Of a DNA stretch of 53,310 bases, positions 39,089-47,010 are shown in pieces; the stretch's first letter is position 1, and every line of letters starts with the position of its first letter. The stretch is from contig PHCJ01000016.1 of the NCBI GenBank assembly GCA_002842285.1, forward strand, positions 1-53,310, read 5' to 3'. Position numbers and translations under genes: made by a program. This stretch comes from Betaproteobacteria bacterium HGW-Betaproteobacteria-22. GTDB taxonomy: Bacteria > Pseudomonadota > Gammaproteobacteria > Burkholderiales > Methylophilaceae. A model generated the notes under the pieces. The model searched no databases and had not been told where the DNA came from. It saw only the letters and a list, made by a program, of their open reading frames with translations.

Positions 39089-39464
39089 CGGAGCAATCTA
39101 CCGACAATTACGTGCCGGTGACTGGCTCATCATTATCTTTAGTTTGGCCATCACTTTATTGTTATTTCAAACACTATGGACAAATGAGCATGCTAGCAAG
39201 GTGCAAGTGCGACTTGGCGACACAGTTTATGGCACATATAGCTTAAATCAAAACCGTGATATTGTTATTGAAGGCGGAATAGGGACTTCTGTAATTAGCA
39301 TCGCGCAAGGCAAAGTACGCTTTTCAAAATCACCTTGTCACAACCAATACTGCGTACACCAGGGCTGGCTTGTTCGCGCAGGCCAGGCCGCCATTTGCTT
39401 ACCCAACCAAATAAGCTTGGAATTAATTGGTGAAAACAAACCTTATGATTCTCTTAATTACTAG
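39060..39464 (+). CDS. NusG domain II-containing small membrane protein
   Basis: It has 134 aa. A single membrane helix (WLIIIFSLAITLLLFQTLW) is followed by a small periplasmic beta domain ending in SKSPCHNQYCVHQGWLVRAGQAAICLPNQ, the cysteine-containing pattern of the bacterial 'NusG domain II' group. These small proteins often sit beside ApbE and Gx transporters, as here. It starts inside the end of apbE. The role is unknown; association with flavin- or quinone-linked extracytoplasmic electron transfer has been suggested by context only. Confidence 0.82.
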   Translation: MRMSNLLNRSGAIYRQLRAGDWLIIIFSLAITLLLFQTLWTNEHASKVQVRLGDTVYGTYSLNQNRDIVIEGGIGTSVISIAQGKVRFSKSPCHNQYCVHQGWLVRAGQAAICLPNQISLELIGENKPYDSLNY

Positions 39465-39487
39465 ATGACGAATGATGGCTTAATCGA

Positions 39488-40003
39488 ATGCAAATCCAAA
39501 CAACACAGCACGACCATCAGATTGCGAAACTGGCGGCACTCGCCATTGCTCTGCACATGATAGAGGCGCTGATTCCATCTCCAATACCCGGCGTTAAGCC
39601 AGGAATTGCCAACATTGTGACACTTTATGTGCTGTATCAATTTGGTTTTGCAAGCGCCGCCTGGGTCAGCATTCTGCGTGTATTTGCCAGCAGTCTATTA
39701 CTTGGGCAGTTTTTATCCCCTACGTTCGTACTGAGTTTGAGTGGGGCATTATGTAGCTTAGGCGCACTATGGCTAGCGATTATGCTACCCAAACGATTAT
39801 TCACTGCGGTCAGTCTCAGTGTCATTGCCGCATTTGCGCATATTGCAGGACAGTTACTGGTAGTGCGCCTGTGGTTAATTCCGCACGCCGGGGTGAGTTA
39901 TTTGATTCCGCTATTTGCAATAGCCGCTTTAATTTTTGGTGTAGTCAATGGCGTGATTACCAATGTCATACTACAACAAACGCAACGTGGAAACGCAGGA
40001 TAA
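39488..40003 (+). CDS. Gx transporter family membrane protein
   Basis: It has 171 aa and about five membrane helices. LHMIEALIPSPIPGVKPGIANIVTLYVLYQFG is the hallmark of the family once called 'heptaprenyl diphosphate synthase component I', now Gx transporter. The fold is like ECF S components, which suggests uptake of a small molecule, but the substrate is unknown. It is third gene of the apbE/NusG-II/Gx set. Convergent with zapA; the 65-bp gap contains nothing clear. Confidence 0.85.
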   Translation: MQIQTTQHDHQIAKLAALAIALHMIEALIPSPIPGVKPGIANIVTLYVLYQFGFASAAWVSILRVFASSLLLGQFLSPTFVLSLSGALCSLGALWLAIMLPKRLFTAVSLSVIAAFAHIAGQLLVVRLWLIPHAGVSYLIPLFAIAALIFGVVNGVITNVILQQTQRGNAG

Positions 40004-40068
40004 ACGAAAGCAACACAGCGTAAATCGATAATGTTTTAAATCAAACCGCCTACGCAACAAATAGAAGC

Positions 40069-40362
40069 TTACACATTCGCTATCACTTGTTCGATCTGAT
40101 CCTGCATCAAGGATATTCTACGCTTGGCATCACCAAAATCGATATCACCGGTTTTACTGTTCAGTAACTCATGCGACAGATTGAGTGCTGCCATAATCGC
40201 AATACGTTCAACCCCCACCACTTTACCTCCGTCACGGATATCGCGCATTTTTTTATCGAGATAATTTACTGCGTTAATCAGTCCAGGGCGTTCTTCATCG
40301 GTACATGAAACCGTAAAGTCACGCCCCATGATATTGACATCGACACCCTTAATTTCACTCAT
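40069..40362 (-). CDS. zapA: Cell division protein ZapA
   Basis: ZapA cross-links FtsZ filaments at the division ring. It has 97 aa: a globular start (VDVNIMGRDFTVSCTDEERPGLINAVNYLDKKM) and a C-terminal coiled coil (ISLMQDQIEQVI). It is downstream of the small coiled-coil gene with a 33-nt gap. 6S RNA often follows zapA in proteobacteria, but the short space here cannot hold it. Confidence 0.93.
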   Translation of the reverse strand: MSEIKGVDVNIMGRDFTVSCTDEERPGLINAVNYLDKKMRDIRDGGKVVGVERIAIMAALNLSHELLNSKTGDIDFGDAKRRISLMQDQIEQVIANV

Positions 40363-40395
40363 CGTTTTATACTCAAAATATTAATGTGCAATCAC

Positions 40396-40584
40396 CTAAG
40401 GTAAGCTCTGCATCAATGCCTCTATACGTGCACTGGCCTGTGCCATGCTGGCTTTTAATAAAGCCGTGTCAGACTCCATCGCACTCAAGCTTTGGCGCAA
40501 CGCTGCGTTTTCTACGCGCAAATCACTATATAGCGACAGCAACCTCGCAAGCTTTTCTTCCAAGACTTTTAAATCTGCATCCAT
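40396..40584 (-). CDS. Small coiled-coil protein, TIGR02449/ZapB-like
   Basis: It has 62 aa from ATG 40584, preceded by GTGGG. The upstream in-frame start at 40656 adds a sequence unlike the family. The whole chain is a predicted coiled coil (LEEKLARLLSLYSDLRVENAALRQSLSAM), as in the small proteins encoded before zapA in many gamma- and betaproteobacteria. A division-ring role by analogy with ZapB is inference. Confidence 0.8.
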   Translation of the reverse strand: MDADLKVLEEKLARLLSLYSDLRVENAALRQSLSAMESDTALLKASMAQASARIEALMQSLP

Positions 40585-40706
40585 GTGCCCACTATAATTT
40601 AAAAAATTGATTATAGTCAATAGGTAACAATCATTTTTCAAAGTATTACAATACATTATGAATCACCGTCCAAAAAATTTATTATCCCTAGCGAAAATTT
40701 AAACGG

Positions 40707-40712
40707 TATAAT
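40707..40712 (+). promoter_or_regulatory. -10 element for the btuB riboswitch transcript
   Basis: A perfect TATAAT about 8 nt before the start of the cobalamin aptamer. No clear -35 is present. The rest of 40585-40706 is AT-rich with no other signal. Confidence 0.45.
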
Positions 40713-40720
40713 TGAAGCTG

Positions 40721-40955
40721 TTGTCAGGTGCCTGAGTTTGTTTTCAGCAAACAAGGTGAAACTGGGAAATAGGTGCGCTGGTACTTTAATTACTTAAAGC
40801 CAACAATGCCTATGCTGCCCCCGCAACGGTAAGTGAAGCGAGTTTTGCGACATACCACTGAGCAGAATCTTTGCAATAAAAAGATCGCTTGGGAAGGTGC
40901 AAAACATCAGGATTTAATCTCATCCATCATTCACAAGCCCGGAGACCGGCCTCGC
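40721..40955 (+). promoter_or_regulatory. Cobalamin riboswitch (B12 element)
   Basis: It shows the conserved blocks of the AdoCbl aptamer in order: GGTGCCTGA...AAGGTGAAACTGGGAA near 40728-40769, the B12 box CCCCCGCAACGGTAAG at about 40818-40833, ACCACTG near 40854-40860, and AAGCCCGGAGACCGGCC at about 40935-40951. The btuB ATG lies 172 nt further on. A small hairpin (GCCTT-5-AAGGC, about 40962-40976) and a CCAC/GTGG dyad near the ribosome site may belong to the expression platform; there is no clear U-run terminator, so control of translation is plausible. It probably governs btuB and the cob genes behind it. Confidence 0.95.
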
Positions 40956-41127
40956 AACTTTAGCCTTATTTCAAGGCAAGCTAGGAAATACCGCGGGGTG
41001 ACGGTAATGAAAGGCTGCGCTTTTGCGTCGATTTCTCGGCCGCGCTTTCTTTTTTTATTTCAATTCTTCTGTATTCCCTGGTTCTAAGAATCCACATGCG
41101 GAGTGGCATGTTGTTAGGGAAAAGATC

Positions 41128-42987
41128 ATGAAAAAAACCATCATTGCCAGCGCTATTAGCCTGGCATTTACCAGCCCGATTGTTGCGGCTGAAAATATCA
41201 ATTTAGAGGATGTTGTCGTCACGGCCAGCCGTATTCAACAGCAACGCACAAGCGTGGTGGGCGACGTGACTGTCATTAACAGAGAAGAAATTGAACGCAC
41301 AGGCGCAGGCTCCATCACAGACCTATTGCGTGCGCAGCCTGGGGTGCAAATTAGCACCAACGGTGGCGCTGGTACTGGCAGTAGCATATTTTTGCGCGGC
41401 ACCAATGCCGACCATGTAGTGGTGTTAGTTGATGGCTTACGTATCAACTCCGCCACGCTAGGCACCACTTCTTTTGAAAACATACCACTGGGGCAAATCG
41501 AAAAAATTGAAATTCTGCGTGGCCCGGCCTCTAGCCTTTATGGCGCAGATGCCATTGGCGGCGTGATTCAGATTTTTACACGCAAAACCGAGGCTGGTAA
41601 ACCATTGGTACATGCCGCGGTGGGTTTAGGCAGTTACGACACTAAAACCGCAGAAGCGGGCATCAGCGGCAGTGTAAGCGCACTCAAATATGGCATCAAT
41701 GTGAGCAGTTTTGATACGGACAGCTTTTCGGCCAAACGCATACGCACGGGTAAAGACAAAGATGATGATAGTTATTACAACTATAGCGTATCTACTTTTG
41801 CCGAGCTTGAGCTAGCGCATGGACATACCTGGGGTTTGCAGTTCTTTGAAAGTAAAGGCCATGCTGAATTTGACAACAAATTTGAAAACTTTGGTGAACA
41901 AACCCTGCAAAGCTATGCTTTTACCAGCAAAAATCAATTTATGGATGTTTGGCACAGTACGTTTAAATTGGGCATGGGGGTCGATGATTCTGACAGTCGC
42001 AGCAGCCCCACCAGCCTTAGCAAATTTCGCACGGAGCAATTTCAACTCTCCTGGCAAAATGATTTTAAGTTACCATTGGGCATAGTGACATTAGCTTATG
42101 ACCGCTTAGAGCAGGACGCAAAAAGTAAATCCAATAATGTCACCAGTTTTAAAAAAGAACGCAATAACGATAGTTTTTTTGCAGGCTATGTGGCAGACGT
42201 TGGCAATCATGCGGTGCAACTCTCACTGCGTGAAGACCATAATACGCAATATGGCAACAACACAACTGGCGGCATTGGCTACGGTTATCGCATCACACCT
42301 GAATGGCGCGTAACTACCAATTATGGCAAAGCATTCAAGGCGCCTACGTTTAACCAGTTATATTTCCCCAACTTTGGCGATCCAAATTTAAGTCCTGAAA
42401 AATCAGACAATATCGAAGCTGCTTTTAAATATAGTGGTGAAAAGCTGAGTGCGGGCATGACTGTGTTTGAAAATAAGATTAGGGATTTAATTGAATTTTC
42501 AGGCGCCACCACCACAGGTTGCACTTTAGGTGGCTTCTGCCCAGTGAATGTAGGCAAGGTTAAAATTCGGGGCGCAACTTTTGAGGGCAAATGGCAGATC
42601 AATGAAAATTTTCTGCTGGCGGGCAATATGACCGTGCAATCGCCGCGCAACGAGGATACCGAGCAGTTGCTGGTTCGCCGTGGCAACCGTTACGGGACGG
42701 TTAGCCTTACTCATCAACTGGGTAATTTTGAGTGGAGTACCGAGATAACAGGTGCATCTACACGCTACAATAATGCGACCAACACCAAGGTGATGCAGGG
42801 CTACAGCCTGATAAACCTTACCGCAAATTATCGTATTTCACCCGAATGGAAGCTACAAGCGCGCGCCAATAACGTATTGGATAAAAATTACGTACTTGCC
42901 TATACAGGCAATTCGACGACTTCTGTACCTTACAACACCGCTGGCAGCAATCTATTTGTAGGACTGCGTTACGACATGAAACCATAA
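41128..42987 (+). CDS. btuB: TonB-dependent vitamin B12 receptor BtuB
   Basis: BtuB is the outer-membrane receptor taking up cobalamin with TonB energy. It has 619 aa from ATG 41128, behind AGGGAAAAG; the longer in-frame start at 41023 lies in the leader. A signal peptide covers the first about 22 residues, the TonB box region is LEDVVVTASR, and the plug domain contains GSITDLLRAQPGVQIS and ILRGPASSLYGADAIGGVIQIFT. The 22-strand barrel ends in NVLDKNYVLAYTG...LFVGLRYDMKP. The upstream riboswitch and the B12 genes behind it support cobalamin rather than iron. Confidence 0.95.
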   Translation: MKKTIIASAISLAFTSPIVAAENINLEDVVVTASRIQQQRTSVVGDVTVINREEIERTGAGSITDLLRAQPGVQISTNGGAGTGSSIFLRGTNADHVVVLVDGLRINSATLGTTSFENIPLGQIEKIEILRGPASSLYGADAIGGVIQIFTRKTEAGKPLVHAAVGLGSYDTKTAEAGISGSVSALKYGINVSSFDTDSFSAKRIRTGKDKDDDSYYNYSVSTFAELELAHGHTWGLQFFESKGHAEFDNKFENFGEQTLQSYAFTSKNQFMDVWHSTFKLGMGVDDSDSRSSPTSLSKFRTEQFQLSWQNDFKLPLGIVTLAYDRLEQDAKSKSNNVTSFKKERNNDSFFAGYVADVGNHAVQLSLREDHNTQYGNNTTGGIGYGYRITPEWRVTTNYGKAFKAPTFNQLYFPNFGDPNLSPEKSDNIEAAFKYSGEKLSAGMTVFENKIRDLIEFSGATTTGCTLGGFCPVNVGKVKIRGATFEGKWQINENFLLAGNMTVQSPRNEDTEQLLVRRGNRYGTVSLTHQLGNFEWSTEITGASTRYNNATNTKVMQGYSLINLTANYRISPEWKLQARANNVLDKNYVLAYTGNSTTSVPYNTAGSNLFVGLRYDMKP

Positions 42988-43000
42988 ATACTAAAAACAC

Positions 43001-43072
43001 GCTGTCATGCTGAATTGATTTCAGCATCTTGTTCAACTGGCACGAGATTGCGGGCTAGCCCGCAATGACAGC
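43001..43072. repeat. REP/MITE-like palindromic repeat between btuB and btuM
   Basis: A 72-bp element with 8-bp terminal inverted repeats (43001-43008 and 43065-43072). Inside are an 8-bp stem with 5-nt loop (43007-43027) and a perfect 20-bp palindrome (43047-43066). This build is typical of dispersed extragenic palindromes. It lies 13 bp after the btuB stop and may also act as a mild terminator or mRNA stabiliser between btuB and btuM. The rest of the 166-bp gap is featureless apart from GGAGG before btuM. Confidence 0.75.
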
Positions 43073-43153
43073 TTAAATTCTGAATTATAAGCTCACGATT
43101 TAAGCTAAAATCACACACATCAATTTTTATCAACGCAACGGAGGCTAACGACC

Positions 43154-43723
43154 ATGTTAACCCTTTCTAAAACCCACCAAGTTATTATCGGTGTCGTACT
43201 TACCGGCCTCATAATTGCCACACGCGGACACCACTTTGCTTCAATTAATGCACTGCCGAGTGCCTCATTGGCTGTGTTTTTCCTGGCTGGCTTATATCTG
43301 CGCCCAACGTGGATGTTCCCCGCCTTACTGGCTTTATGCGCTGGCTTGGATTTTTATTCCATTACTTTTGCTGGCACAAGCGGCTTTTGCGTAACGCCTG
43401 CTTACGGCTTTTTATTGCCTGCGTATGGCACGATGTGGTTAGCAGGGCGCTGGTTTGCCAAGCGCTACAGTTTCAGCGCCCATGCGATGTTGCCATTGAT
43501 TGGCAGTGTTGCTGTTGCTGCACCCATCAGTGAACTGTTTTCTAGCGGTGGCTTTTATTTCTTTGGCGGTCGCTACCCAGACCCAACATTTTCGGTATTC
43601 GGTGAACGCTTGATGAAATACTTCCCGCATCAGCTTGAAAACATTGGCTTCTGGCTAGGTGTTGCGCTTATCACCCATGTAGCCCTTGTACTAGTAAGCC
43701 GCGCAAGCCACGCTAAAGCATAA
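43154..43723 (+). CDS. btuM: BtuM, solitary ECF-type S component for vitamin B12
   Basis: It has 189 aa with about six membrane helices. The position behind btuB under a B12 riboswitch and the length fit BtuM, a Gram-negative inner-membrane B12 transporter that lacks an ECF energising module. In the Thiobacillus denitrificans protein a conserved cysteine coordinates cobalt. Here Cys79 (SGFCVTPAY), His27, Asp66, Tyr84 and Arg152 each fall one residue before the binding residues I recall (His28, Asp67, Cys80, Tyr85, Arg153). No btuCDF or ECF genes are in the window. The stop overlaps the cobO start (TAATG). Confidence 0.85.
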   Translation: MLTLSKTHQVIIGVVLTGLIIATRGHHFASINALPSASLAVFFLAGLYLRPTWMFPALLALCAGLDFYSITFAGTSGFCVTPAYGFLLPAYGTMWLAGRWFAKRYSFSAHAMLPLIGSVAVAAPISELFSSGGFYFFGGRYPDPTFSVFGERLMKYFPHQLENIGFWLGVALITHVALVLVSRASHAKA

Positions 43724-44328
43724 TGACCTCAGCAGACAAAAACGCACGCCATGCAGCACGCATGGCTCGCAAAAAGGCGGTGATTGATGCGGCCATTGAG
43801 CAGGCCAATCAAGAAAAAGGCCTATTGCTCGTGCTCACCGGCAATGGCAAAGGTAAAAGTTCATCCGCTTTCGGCATGATGGCGCGCGCATTAGGCTATG
43901 GCATGAAAGTTGGCGTGGCGCAATTTATCAAAAGCCGCAAAGATACGGGCGAAGAAGGTTTCTTTAGTCGCCAGCCGAATGTGGAATGGCATGTGCTCGG
44001 CGAGGGCTTTACCTGGGACACGCAGGACCGCGAGCGTGATATTCAAACAGCACAGGCTGGTTGGGAGGTTGCCAAATCCATGTTGAACAACCCGGAAATT
44101 GGCCTCGTGATTCTTGATGAGCTCACTTACACCATGAAATATGGCTACCTTGATACCGCTCAGATTCTAGCTGATATCGCTGCACGTCCGCCCATGCAGC
44201 ATGTGGTTGTTACAGGTCGCGCTGCGCCACAGGCTTTAATCGATGCTGCAGATACCGTAAGTGAAATCATGGATATTAAACACGCTTGGCGTGCCGGTAT
44301 AAAAGCACAGCCTGGCATCGACCTATAG
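43723..44328 (+). CDS. cobO: Cob(I)alamin/cobyrinate adenosyltransferase (CobA/CobO type)
   Basis: It adds the 5'-deoxyadenosyl group to the cobalt of corrinoids using ATP. It has 201 aa with a P-loop (LTGNGKGKSSSAFGMMARALGYG), KVGVAQFIKS, VLDELTYTMKYGYL and VVVTGRAAP, all typical of the CobA/CobO family. It is translationally coupled to btuM, so corrinoid taken up by BtuM would be adenosylated next. E. coli calls this gene btuR. Confidence 0.95.
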   Translation: MTSADKNARHAARMARKKAVIDAAIEQANQEKGLLLVLTGNGKGKSSSAFGMMARALGYGMKVGVAQFIKSRKDTGEEGFFSRQPNVEWHVLGEGFTWDTQDRERDIQTAQAGWEVAKSMLNNPEIGLVILDELTYTMKYGYLDTAQILADIAARPPMQHVVVTGRAAPQALIDAADTVSEIMDIKHAWRAGIKAQPGIDL

Positions 44329-44338
44329 CACAGTTTGC

Positions 44339-45598
44339 ATGACTCCCTGCCGCGCAGTTTTAGTCTCTGCGCCCGCATCCGGGCAAGGTAAAACACTCGT
44401 CACTGCCGCCCTGGCGCGTGCCTGGCGTAACAAGGGGCTGCGCGTGCAAGCCTTCAAATGCGGTCCGGACTTTTTGGATCCCATGATACTGGAAGTAGCG
44501 ACAGGCCGCCCTGTTTACAATCTCGACTTTACCATGTGCGGTGAGAATGACGGCGAAGCCCAGCTTTATCGTGCAGCGCAACAAGCTGACCTGATTATCT
44601 TAGAAGGTGTGATGGGTTTATACGACGGCACACCTTCCAGCGCGGACATTGCAGCGCGCTTTAATCTGCCCGTCGTACTCACCATCGATGCCAGCGGCAT
44701 GGCGCAAACTTTTGGCGCAATGGCAACTGGCCTGCTGGCACATAACAGCCGACTTAAACCCGCAGGCGCGTTTGCTAACAAGGTAGGCAGCACCGGCCAT
44801 GCTCAGTTACTCAAGCACTCGCTACCGCCAGAATTAAACTGGTATGGCAATCTGCCAAAAGACGAAAAACTTAGCCTGCCTGAAAGGCATCTGGGCTTGT
44901 TTCGCGCAACTGAGATTGGTGATCTGGAAGAAAAAATAGAAGCCGCTGCAAATGCAATCGCAACAGACCTGCCTTTACCACCAAGCATGGAATTCAAAGC
45001 GCCTGCGATAGCAGCAAATCAGCCCGAACGACTCGCCGGCAAAACCATAGCGATTGCGCGTGATGCCGCATTTTGTTTTATCTATCAGGCAAATCTGGAT
45101 TGGCTGACGGACATGGGGGCAACATTGAAGTTCTTCTCGCCATTACACGACCAGTCCTTACCAGAGGCCGATGCCTATTGGTTACCTGGTGGCTACCCTG
45201 AACTGCACCTCAATGAAATCAGCGCGAACAGCGCGATGAAAAATGCATTGCATGCTGCTTTTGAAACAAACAAGCCCATACTCGCCGAATGCGGCGGAAT
45301 GATGGCACTATCGGAGAGTATTGATAACCAACCTGCATTTGGTTTATTGGCAGGCAAAAGTCAGATTCACACTCAATTACAGGGCTTAGGTTCGCTAAAA
45401 GCAGAACTACCCCAAGGTGAGCTTGGCGCACATACTTTTCACTACGGCAGTTTTGAAACTGAAATCCCGCCTTTTTCTACTGCTAAAACACGCTTTGGCA
45501 AGGCTGAAAACATCTACCGACATGGTTCAATCTGCGCCAGCTTCCTGCATTTCTACTTTGCATCCAATCCGCAGGCTGCAACCGGGTTATTTTTATAA
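44339..45598 (+). CDS. cobB: Cobyrinate a,c-diamide synthase
   Basis: It amidates the a and c side chains of (hydrogeno)cobyrinate with glutamine and ATP; the homologue in the anaerobic pathway is CbiA. It has 419 aa: a dethiobiotin-synthase-like ATPase domain (SAPASGQGKTLVTAALARAW, CGPDFLDP, LEGVMGLYDG) and a C-terminal glutaminase-like domain with the nucleophile in LAECGGMMAL and a final His region (GSICASFLHFYF). It overlaps bluB by one base (TAATG). Its presence implies amidation of ring intermediates somewhere in the pathway. Confidence 0.94.
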   Translation: MTPCRAVLVSAPASGQGKTLVTAALARAWRNKGLRVQAFKCGPDFLDPMILEVATGRPVYNLDFTMCGENDGEAQLYRAAQQADLIILEGVMGLYDGTPSSADIAARFNLPVVLTIDASGMAQTFGAMATGLLAHNSRLKPAGAFANKVGSTGHAQLLKHSLPPELNWYGNLPKDEKLSLPERHLGLFRATEIGDLEEKIEAAANAIATDLPLPPSMEFKAPAIAANQPERLAGKTIAIARDAAFCFIYQANLDWLTDMGATLKFFSPLHDQSLPEADAYWLPGGYPELHLNEISANSAMKNALHAAFETNKPILAECGGMMALSESIDNQPAFGLLAGKSQIHTQLQGLGSLKAELPQGELGAHTFHYGSFETEIPPFSTAKTRFGKAENIYRHGSICASFLHFYFASNPQAATGLFL

Positions 45599-46263
45599 TG
45601 AGCGCACACCGTTACTCTGATGCTGAATTGGCTGCCGTGTATCGTGTTATCGCAGAACGCCGCGACATGCGGCATTTTCTGCCTAAGCCAGTCGCACCTG
45701 ATGTACTTGAACGCATACTGCAAGCTGCCCATCAGGCACCCAGCGTGGGGTTGATGCAACCCTGGCGCTTTATTCGCATTACCGATAAGAATACGCGCAA
45801 GGCGATACACCAACTGGTCGATGAAGAACGCATTCAAACCGCTCAGGCGATAGGCGAATACGAAAACACCACACGCATGGCAGAGTTCTTGCGGCTGAAA
45901 GTCGAAGGTATTTTAGATTGCGGCGAGTTGTTAGTCGCAACGCTTTGTGACAAACGTGAAGCCGACATATTCGGTCGGAGGACCATCCCTGAGATGGACA
46001 TTGCTTCCGTTAGCTGTGCGATTCAAAACCTGTGGTTAGCAGCGCGTGCCGAAGGCTTAGGAATGGGCTGGGTGTCAATTTTTGACCCAATCAAACTCGG
46101 TGCTTTATTGCAAATTCCTAGCGATGCTAAACCAATTGCCGTGCTGTGCTTAGGCCATGTTAATACTTTTTATAAAGAACCCATGCTGATTGAAACTGGC
46201 TGGAAACAGGCTAAGCCGCTCTCGGAAATGGTCATGGAAAACACCTGGGATCCACATGAATAA
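45598..46263 (+). CDS. bluB: 5,6-dimethylbenzimidazole synthase BluB
   Basis: BluB cleaves reduced FMN with oxygen to give 5,6-dimethylbenzimidazole, the lower ligand of B12. It has 221 aa, nitroreductase-like. RRDMRHFLPKPV at the N terminus, HQAPSVGLMQPWRFI, and FGRRTIPEMDIASVSCAIQNLWLAARAEGLGMGWVS match BluB rather than general nitroreductases. It indicates an aerobic route to the lower ligand. It overlaps cobU by 8 nt. Confidence 0.95.
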   Translation: MSAHRYSDAELAAVYRVIAERRDMRHFLPKPVAPDVLERILQAAHQAPSVGLMQPWRFIRITDKNTRKAIHQLVDEERIQTAQAIGEYENTTRMAEFLRLKVEGILDCGELLVATLCDKREADIFGRRTIPEMDIASVSCAIQNLWLAARAEGLGMGWVSIFDPIKLGALLQIPSDAKPIAVLCLGHVNTFYKEPMLIETGWKQAKPLSEMVMENTWDPHE

Positions 46264-46786
46264 CATACACTTAATTTTAGGTGGCGCGCGCTCCGGCAAG
46301 AGCGCCTTTGCTGAAAAGCTGGCCATGGATAGCGCTTTGCCTGTGACTTACATTGCGACCGCTCAAGTCTACGATAAAGAATTTGGCCGGCGCGTAGAAC
46401 ATCATAAAATCAGACGTCCTGCCCACTGGAAAACGATAGAGCAGCCATTTAATCTGGGTGAAAGCCTGACAACCCATGCCAAAACAGGCGAATGTGTGAT
46501 TGTAGATTGCCTCACACTTTGGCTAGCGCAGTGTATTTGCCCAGATTGCGAGCGACCCGATCACTTAAGCTGGGAAAGTGAACGTCAAGCACTGCTTCGC
46601 GCACTGCCTTCCCTGCAAGGCTGCGTGCTTCTGGTCAGCAATGAAGTGGGCATGGGTATTGTGCCCTTAGGCGAAATCAACCGCCAGTTCCAGGATGAAC
46701 AAGGCAGGCTCAACCAGGCCATTGCACAACTGGCAAGCAAAGTAAGCTTTGTGGCAGCCGGACTACCGCTCACACTGAAAGGATAA
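46256..46786 (+). CDS. cobU: Adenosylcobinamide kinase / adenosylcobinamide-phosphate guanylyltransferase
   Basis: CobU (CobP) phosphorylates adenosylcobinamide and then activates it with GTP. It has 176 aa from ATG 46256, preceded by GGGA; the longer frame start lies inside bluB. The P-loop GGARSGKSAFAEKLA opens the protein, followed by VTYIATAQ, HKIRRPAHWKTIEQP (guanylylation His region), DCLTLWLAQ and VSNEVGMGIVP. It overlaps bluB and leads into the S4 gene after 2 nt. Confidence 0.96.
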   Translation: MNNIHLILGGARSGKSAFAEKLAMDSALPVTYIATAQVYDKEFGRRVEHHKIRRPAHWKTIEQPFNLGESLTTHAKTGECVIVDCLTLWLAQCICPDCERPDHLSWESERQALLRALPSLQGCVLLVSNEVGMGIVPLGEINRQFQDEQGRLNQAIAQLASKVSFVAAGLPLTLKG

Positions 46787-46788
46787 GC

Positions 46789-47010
46789 ATGGAAACAACA
46801 ACATTCAAATTAAGAGGTGAATTTATCGCCCTTTGCGATTTACTAAAAACAGAAGGCGTTGCGGACAGTGGCGGCCAAGGCAAGGCCATGGTAGCCGAGG
46901 GAATCGTGATAGTGGATGGTGAAGTCGAGTTAAGAAAAACCGCCAAAATTCGCGCGGGTCAGGTAGTGGAATGTTTAGGGCATAAAATCCAAGTGGTAAA
47001 TTTTAGCTAA
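46789..47010 (+). CDS. Small RNA-binding S4-domain protein (YbcJ-like)
   Basis: It has 73 aa, almost entirely one S4 domain: [30 protein letters not shown], then [22 protein letters not shown]. Such small S4 proteins probably bind structured RNA, but their targets are unknown. It follows cobU by 2 nt and so sits in the B12 operon, which is not its usual place. Its stop codon overlaps the stop of the convergent cobQ (47007-47010). Confidence 0.88.
   Translation: METTTFKLRGEFIALCDLLKTEGVADSGGQGKAMVAEGIVIVDGEVELRKTAKIRAGQVVECLGHKIQVVNFS

Noticed and set aside
40004-40068. 6S RNA expected beside zapA
   Set aside because: The space downstream of zapA is only 65 bp and shows no suitable long hairpin; 6S RNA needs about 180 nt.
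40833-41087. 84-codon frame inside the riboswitch region
   Set aside because: It runs through conserved aptamer blocks, has no ribosome site and no protein-like features.
41023-41127. Longer btuB start within the leader
   Set aside because: The extension has no signal peptide logic, lies between riboswitch and ribosome site, and ATG 41128 has a clear Shine-Dalgarno sequence and signal peptide.
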